From NCBI GenBank assembly GCA_964523735.1, contig CAZFYZ010000041.1, forward strand, positions 1 to 27,811: a stretch of 27,811 bases of DNA. Reading direction: 5' to 3'. Positions 23,873-27,811 of the stretch are shown piece after piece. A program made the translations under genes and the position numbers. Numbering within the stretch: the stretch's first letter is position 1; every line of letters begins with the position of its first letter. The stretch comes from CAZFYZ01 sp964523735. GTDB lineage: Bacteria; Armatimonadota; UBA5829. Below the pieces are notes generated by a model. It searched no databases, was not told the origin of the DNA, and worked only from the letters and a program-made list of their open reading frames with translations.

Positions 23873-26800
23873 TTGTTAAGAAAAACAGTGTACGCATTGC
23901 TGCTGATGGCGTTTGTGTGCGTCCCGGCCATGGCGGGCGAAGTCACAATGACTTTTCCCCAGACAGTGGCTGAACTCGTCGATGCCGGGGATGGAACGGT
24001 CGAGCTGAGACTGCCGGAGTTCGCCGGTCTCGCTTCGCCAGGCGACCCGGCTCTGCCTTACCGTGACTTCTGCTTGCTTCTGCCACCAAACACGGACACC
24101 AAGACTGTTCGCGTCTATGTTCGTGGTGGCCAGGAACAGGAACTGCCCGAAGTCTACGAAGTGGCGCCGTGTCCGCCCATGGTCTCCTCCAACGAAGAGC
24201 GCCGCGTCTACTGGGGCCAGAATAAAGAGATAATCGACGGCCGGAACGTTCTCACATACGGACAGGATGCGTTCTATCCTGCGTCCCACGTGACCCTTGG
24301 CGCCAACAGCCAGCTTGGTGAGTACGTCATGGCAACCGTAAGGTGCTGGCCCTATCGCTACAACCCTGTCACGAAGAAGCTCGTGCACCTCAGCGCCGGC
24401 GAGGTCGTGGTCTCGTTCTCCACGTCCAGCAGCTACCCCAAGGTTACGGGCGCTGGTGGAGCCGGCGCTGCCCAGCGGCTTCAGGAGCTTGTTGTTAACT
24501 ATGAAGACGCGCCCACTTGGTATGGCTCCCCTCTGCCTGGTGATCGTTCAATGGTGGGAGCGGCAAACGATCGGCTGGTGGTAATCACTACCTCAGCGAT
24601 CAAGAATGCGAGCACCAAGCTCAACGCATTCGTTACTCACAAGACCAGCACGATGGGTATCAGCACTACTGTCTACACTGAAAGCGACTGGGGTGGCGCG
24701 GGGCTGACGGGCTCGGCGGCCGCTGTGACGATCAGGAACTGGCTCAAGACTCTGTACAACTCGAATTACAGATGTTACCTACTCATCATCGGGGACCCGC
24801 GAGACTCAAGCGCTGTGCCTATGCAGGGCGCGTGGCCGAACGGTCTGCCTGGCACCGGTCAGTATAGCTACGTCCACCCGACCGACCACTTCTACGCCGA
24901 CCTTGGCGGCAACTGGGATGCGAACGGCGACGGTTACTACGGTGGCCCGGGAGACAGCCCGGACATGACCGCCGAGTTCCTTGTCGGCCGAATTCCTTAC
25001 TACGGTTCAACAACAGATCTGGACAAGATACTGCAGAAGATCATCAACTTTGAGTCCGCGACGACCGTGGGCAGTTGGGCACAGAAGGTTCTGATCCCCA
25101 TGGTTCCGACCGACGAGAATACTCCCAACTGGAACCTGGGTGAAAGGATAAGGGAAACGAGCGCCAAGAACGTCTACCGTCCCTACTATAGACTCTACGC
25201 TGATGACTACGGCGTGCTCCCTACGCCTGAGAACTGCGCGGTCAGCGAAGCCAACGTTCTGAACGAGTGGAAGAAAGGCTATGGCTACGTTCTCTGGTTT
25301 ACCCACGGTTGGCCACAGGGGGCTTCCGCCGTCTTCAGCAGTGGCCTCTGCCCTCAGCTTCCCGATAGCAAGCCTGCATTTACCTGGCAGTCGTCCTGCT
25401 CGAACGGGGACGTTACGGATGCTAATAACCTGGGCTATGCGCTGCTCAAGAACGGAGCCATCGCTACCTGCTCTGCCTCACAGCTGTCGTGGTACTGGCC
25501 ACAGCAGCCTACTTTCTATGACGGCGGATGGAGCGATCAAGATCTCGTCTACACCTATGGGCTCAGAATGGCGCGCGACAAGTGGCGATGCGGCGACGCG
25601 ATGTTCAACACGGTATCGCGCCACGGCTATGATGCCAATGCGGTGGTATTCAACCTCTACGGCGATCCAACGGTCTCCGGCCAATGGCCTACGACGTTCA
25701 CCATAGAGAGTAACAAGCTGCCGACGCCCTGCAAGGGAAACGCCTACGAGGTAGATCTTCAGGCAGCCGGCAACACTGTTCCGTATAGATGGTCGGTTAC
25801 CTCCGGAAGTCTTCCGACCGGGCTTGCGATCACAACAAAGGGCACGATATCCGGTACCCCCTCCGCGCTCGGGAGCTACACGTTCACCGCTCAATGCAAG
25901 TCCAGTTCGAACCCCGCGGTTACACTGACCAAGTCATTCACGTTGGATGTTCTGGGCCTTGCCGCAACTTCGCCACTGCCGAAGGCTTCGCTCCATGTTC
26001 TATACTCGCACAACCTGCAGCCTCAGGGTGGAAAGGCTCCCTATAGCGTCACCACAACGAGCACACTGCCGGGAGGTGTCACTCTCTCTTCCTCGGGAAT
26101 ACTCTCCGGGGTCCCCACGGAAACCGGCATCTTCCCGCTGAACGTGACTCTGACTGACGCCGAGGGGTACGTCGCGACCGCCACCTACTCGCTTACCATA
26201 ACATCGCTCAGGATTGTGCAGACCTCTATTCCCATCGCCATAGGCGGCTCCAGTTACAGCGCGATCCTGACCGCAGACGGCGGCGTTACCCCATACGCAT
26301 GGGCGCTAACGGCAGGGTCGCTGCCTCCCGGACTTACTTTCTCTGGAGGCGTCATATCCGGTACGCCAAGGGAGCTTGGCAGCTACTCGATAACAGTCAG
26401 GGTGACCGACAGGAACGGTGAGACATTCACTCGTGTGTTTGCTCTGCCGGCTGTTCTGCCTGTGTACTCGTTCCCTCTCGATACGGCTCCCGGACCGAAC
26501 CCGGACGATATCTGGATCACGCAGGGCTCGTGGGCGTTCGGAGTGCCGCAGGGGTTGGGCTCGCTTAGCAAGGACCCTACTTCCGGGCGCACAGGCTCCA
26601 ACGTGTATGGCTACAACCTGTTCGGCGACTATTCGAATGGCATGTCGTTGTCTCGCAGTCTTACGACCGGGAAGCTTGACTGCGGCGATGTTACCAATAC
26701 CGTGCTCAGCTTCTGGCGATGGCTGGGGGTTGAGGGTTCAGGTGACGGGGCGACAGTTGAGGCTTCGTCCGACGGCGCCAGCTGGACCGTGTTATGGAGT

Positions 26801-27811
26801 GCCAAGGCTCTTGGAGCGACCATCGTGGACACCGAGTGGCAGAGACAGATGTTTGACATATCCTCTGTCTGCGACCAGAGAAGCGCGGCGCGCGTCAGGT
26901 GGACCATGGGGCCCACCGATCTGGTGAACCGACACTGTGGATGGAACATCGACGATGTGGACATCCTCGGCGTCCCGCGGGCAAGCACCAACCAGGGAGA
27001 CATCGGCCTGATCAGGTCGACGGTTGCAGACGGCACGGAGTGTCTCATTCGTGGCAAGGTTGTCACTGCCGTGTTTGCAGACAGCTTCTACATTCAGGAA
27101 CCGGGGACGTACCACGGACTGAAGGTGATCTGGCCTTACGGCGGGATCACCCCGGGCAGGTATATTCTGGTGAAGGGCGCGCTTCAGACTGACCCCAGCA
27201 CCGGCGCCTCGAGGGCCAGCGGCACAGGCTCGGCGTACCTCCGATACTCCCTGGATCTCCCCAAAGACGGTCGATTGACCTTTCTGACCGACGTGGCCCT
27301 GCGGACCACTGCCGTGGGGCAGCCCAACAGCGATGGGGTCACCTTCCGCGTCGCGGCACGAGCCGGCCAATTGACACGAACTGCCCAGACCCATCATGCG
27401 ACCGAAGCGTTGGTCCCGCTTGCGCTCGACCTGACCGAATTGGCCGGGCACCGTGTTGATCTGGAGCTCTCGGTCGACCCGGGGCCAAAGCGTTCCCCCA
27501 GTTTCGACTGGGCGCTCTGGATCCGCCCACGAGTCGAGGTGGACCGATCGATTCGCGACACGTTGTCGGTCGCTGGCGGCAAACCGTGGCCGATTGGATT
27601 GGATACAGACGGTCCGGTCTCCATGACCGGCGACGCATCGATTCAATCTCTGGAAACCTCGTTTCCAGGCACGGTCTACTTCTTGCGGGAGCAGCCCAAG
27701 TCCGTAAAGCTCCCGTGCGACCTGGCAGTCGCCCAACGCCACGTCTGCTTCCTTGACGAGACGGGCCAAGAGTGGCTCTCCCCCGCGACGGCAGGCGTAC
27801 AACCCGGGGAG
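23873..27811 (+). CDS. Second C25 (gingipain-type) cysteine peptidase, paralog, open at window end
   Basis: The frame is open for 1313 codons to the window edge. It starts at TTG 23873, with GGAGGGG four bases upstream. Its layout copies the preceding gene: signal peptide (1-21), propeptide, C25 domain (about 233-600) with His478 (WFTHGW) and Cys509 (QSSCSNGD) again 31 residues apart, three Ig-like repeats (about 605-860), a jelly-roll-like domain (868-1033) and the first OB-like segment (from 1040). Near residue 1111 (about 27206) similarity to the paralog stops within STG. The remaining 202 residues are of another kind, with GTGSAYLRYSLDLP, VPLALDLTELAG and DPGPKRSPSFDW, resembling a beta-sandwich carbohydrate-binding or accessory module. 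This may be a real domain exchange or an assembly join. The gene is 99 bases after its paralog and probably shares its promoter. Confidence 0.82.
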   Translation, partial: MLRKTVYALLLMAFVCVPAMAGEVTMTFPQTVAELVDAGDGTVELRLPEFAGLASPGDPALPYRDFCLLLPPNTDTKTVRVYVRGGQEQELPEVYEVAPCPPMVSSNEERRVYWGQNKEIIDGRNVLTYGQDAFYPASHVTLGANSQLGEYVMATVRCWPYRYNPVTKKLVHLSAGEVVVSFSTSSSYPKVTGAGGAGAAQRLQELVVNYEDAPTWYGSPLPGDRSMVGAANDRLVVITTSAIKNASTKLNAFVTHKTSTMGISTTVYTESDWGGAGLTGSAAAVTIRNWLKTLYNSNYRCYLLIIGDPRDSSAVPMQGAWPNGLPGTGQYSYVHPTDHFYADLGGNWDANGDGYYGGPGDSPDMTAEFLVGRIPYYGSTTDLDKILQKIINFESATTVGSWAQKVLIPMVPTDENTPNWNLGERIRETSAKNVYRPYYRLYADDYGVLPTPENCAVSEANVLNEWKKGYGYVLWFTHGWPQGASAVFSSGLCPQLPDSKPAFTWQSSCSNGDVTDANNLGYALLKNGAIATCSASQLSWYWPQQPTFYDGGWSDQDLVYTYGLRMARDKWRCGDAMFNTVSRHGYDANAVVFNLYGDPTVSGQWPTTFTIESNKLPTPCKGNAYEVDLQAAGNTVPYRWSVTSGSLPTGLAITTKGTISGTPSALGSYTFTAQCKSSSNPAVTLTKSFTLDVLGLAATSPLPKASLHVLYSHNLQPQGGKAPYSVTTTSTLPGGVTLSSSGILSGVPTETGIFPLNVTLTDAEGYVATATYSLTITSLRIVQTSIPIAIGGSSYSAILTADGGVTPYAWALTAGSLPPGLTFSGGVISGTPRELGSYSITVRVTDRNGETFTRVFALPAVLPVYSFPLDTAPGPNPDDIWITQGSWAFGVPQGLGSLSKDPTSGRTGSNVYGYNLFGDYSNGMSLSRSLTTGKLDCGDVTNTVLSFWRWLGVEGSGDGATVEASSDGASWTVLWSAKALGATIVDTEWQRQMFDISSVCDQRSAARVRWTMGPTDLVNRHCGWNIDDVDILGVPRASTNQGDIGLIRSTVADGTECLIRGKVVTAVFADSFYIQEPGTYHGLKVIWPYGGITPGRYILVKGALQTDPSTGASRASGTGSAYLRYSLDLPKDGRLTFLTDVALRTTAVGQPNSDGVTFRVAARAGQLTRTAQTHHATEALVPLALDLTELAGHRVDLELSVDPGPKRSPSFDWALWIRPRVEVDRSIRDTLSVAGGKPWPIGLDTDGPVSMTGDASIQSLETSFPGTVYFLREQPKSVKLPCDLAVAQRHVCFLDETGQEWLSPATAGVQPGE

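Noticed and set aside
26792..27802. 336-residue open frame on the minus strand
   Set aside because: Its left part is antisense to a peptidase region with clear homology to the upstream paralog, and the minus product is Arg/Gly/Pro-rich with no recognisable motif. The plus frame explains the sequence.

Overview
The window is GC-rich bacterial DNA with no tRNA, rRNA, insertion sequence, prophage or CRISPR that I can see. It begins and ends inside genes. An outer-membrane beta-barrel protein with a C-terminal phenylalanine, plus several large secreted proteins with signal peptides, point to a diderm bacterium. The combination of gingipain-type (C25) peptidases, PQQ-like propeller/fibronectin-like proteins and dispersed intergenic palindromes would fit an Armatimonadota-like or related environmental lineage. 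That assignment is inference from gene style, not from a marker gene.

Region 1 (1-8840, all minus strand) is one chemosensory operon. In transcription order it is cheY, cheX, cheA, cheW, mcp, cheR, cheD, cheY, cheX (cut by the window edge). It has a CheY-CheX couplet at each end. CheA is unusually long, with about 300 extra N-terminal residues containing a CxCxxC motif and no evident P2 domain. The receptor carries two tandem 91-residue HAMP-like modules. No cheB is inside the window. Start codons of cheW, cheD, cheA and the first cheY are decided by clear Shine-Dalgarno sequences.

Region 2 (9102-12374, minus strand) is a compact four-gene operon behind a good sigma70-type promoter: dCMP deaminase, a HAD-family hydrolase, a ParB-fold-like DGMHR protein, and a three-part protein with an MtrA-like N-terminus, a thymidylate synthase core and a DUF4346-like C-terminus. 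The deaminase makes dUMP and the ThyA-like core retains the catalytic Cys, phosphate Arg and uracil-reading Asn, so the operon reads as a dTMP-forming pathway with two unexplained partners. This is the best candidate here for an under-described system.

Region 3 (12387-15120, plus strand) holds a beta-barrel outer-membrane protein with internal 31-residue repeats, an array of 22-bp-phased palindromic repeats, and a small cysteine-bearing protein. A bidirectional hairpin separates these from the convergent gene that follows.

Region 4 (15161-27811) is a set of giant secreted proteins. A 1411-residue double eight-repeat PQQ-like propeller protein runs on the minus strand. Divergent from it are two tandem paralogous C25 cysteine peptidases, behind a TTGACA promoter and a leader of about 320 nt. 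The propeller protein and the first peptidase share the same C-terminal pair of OB-like domains, and the second peptidase has the first half of it before its sequence switches abruptly, near 27206, to an unrelated domain. That switch may be a natural fusion or an assembly join.
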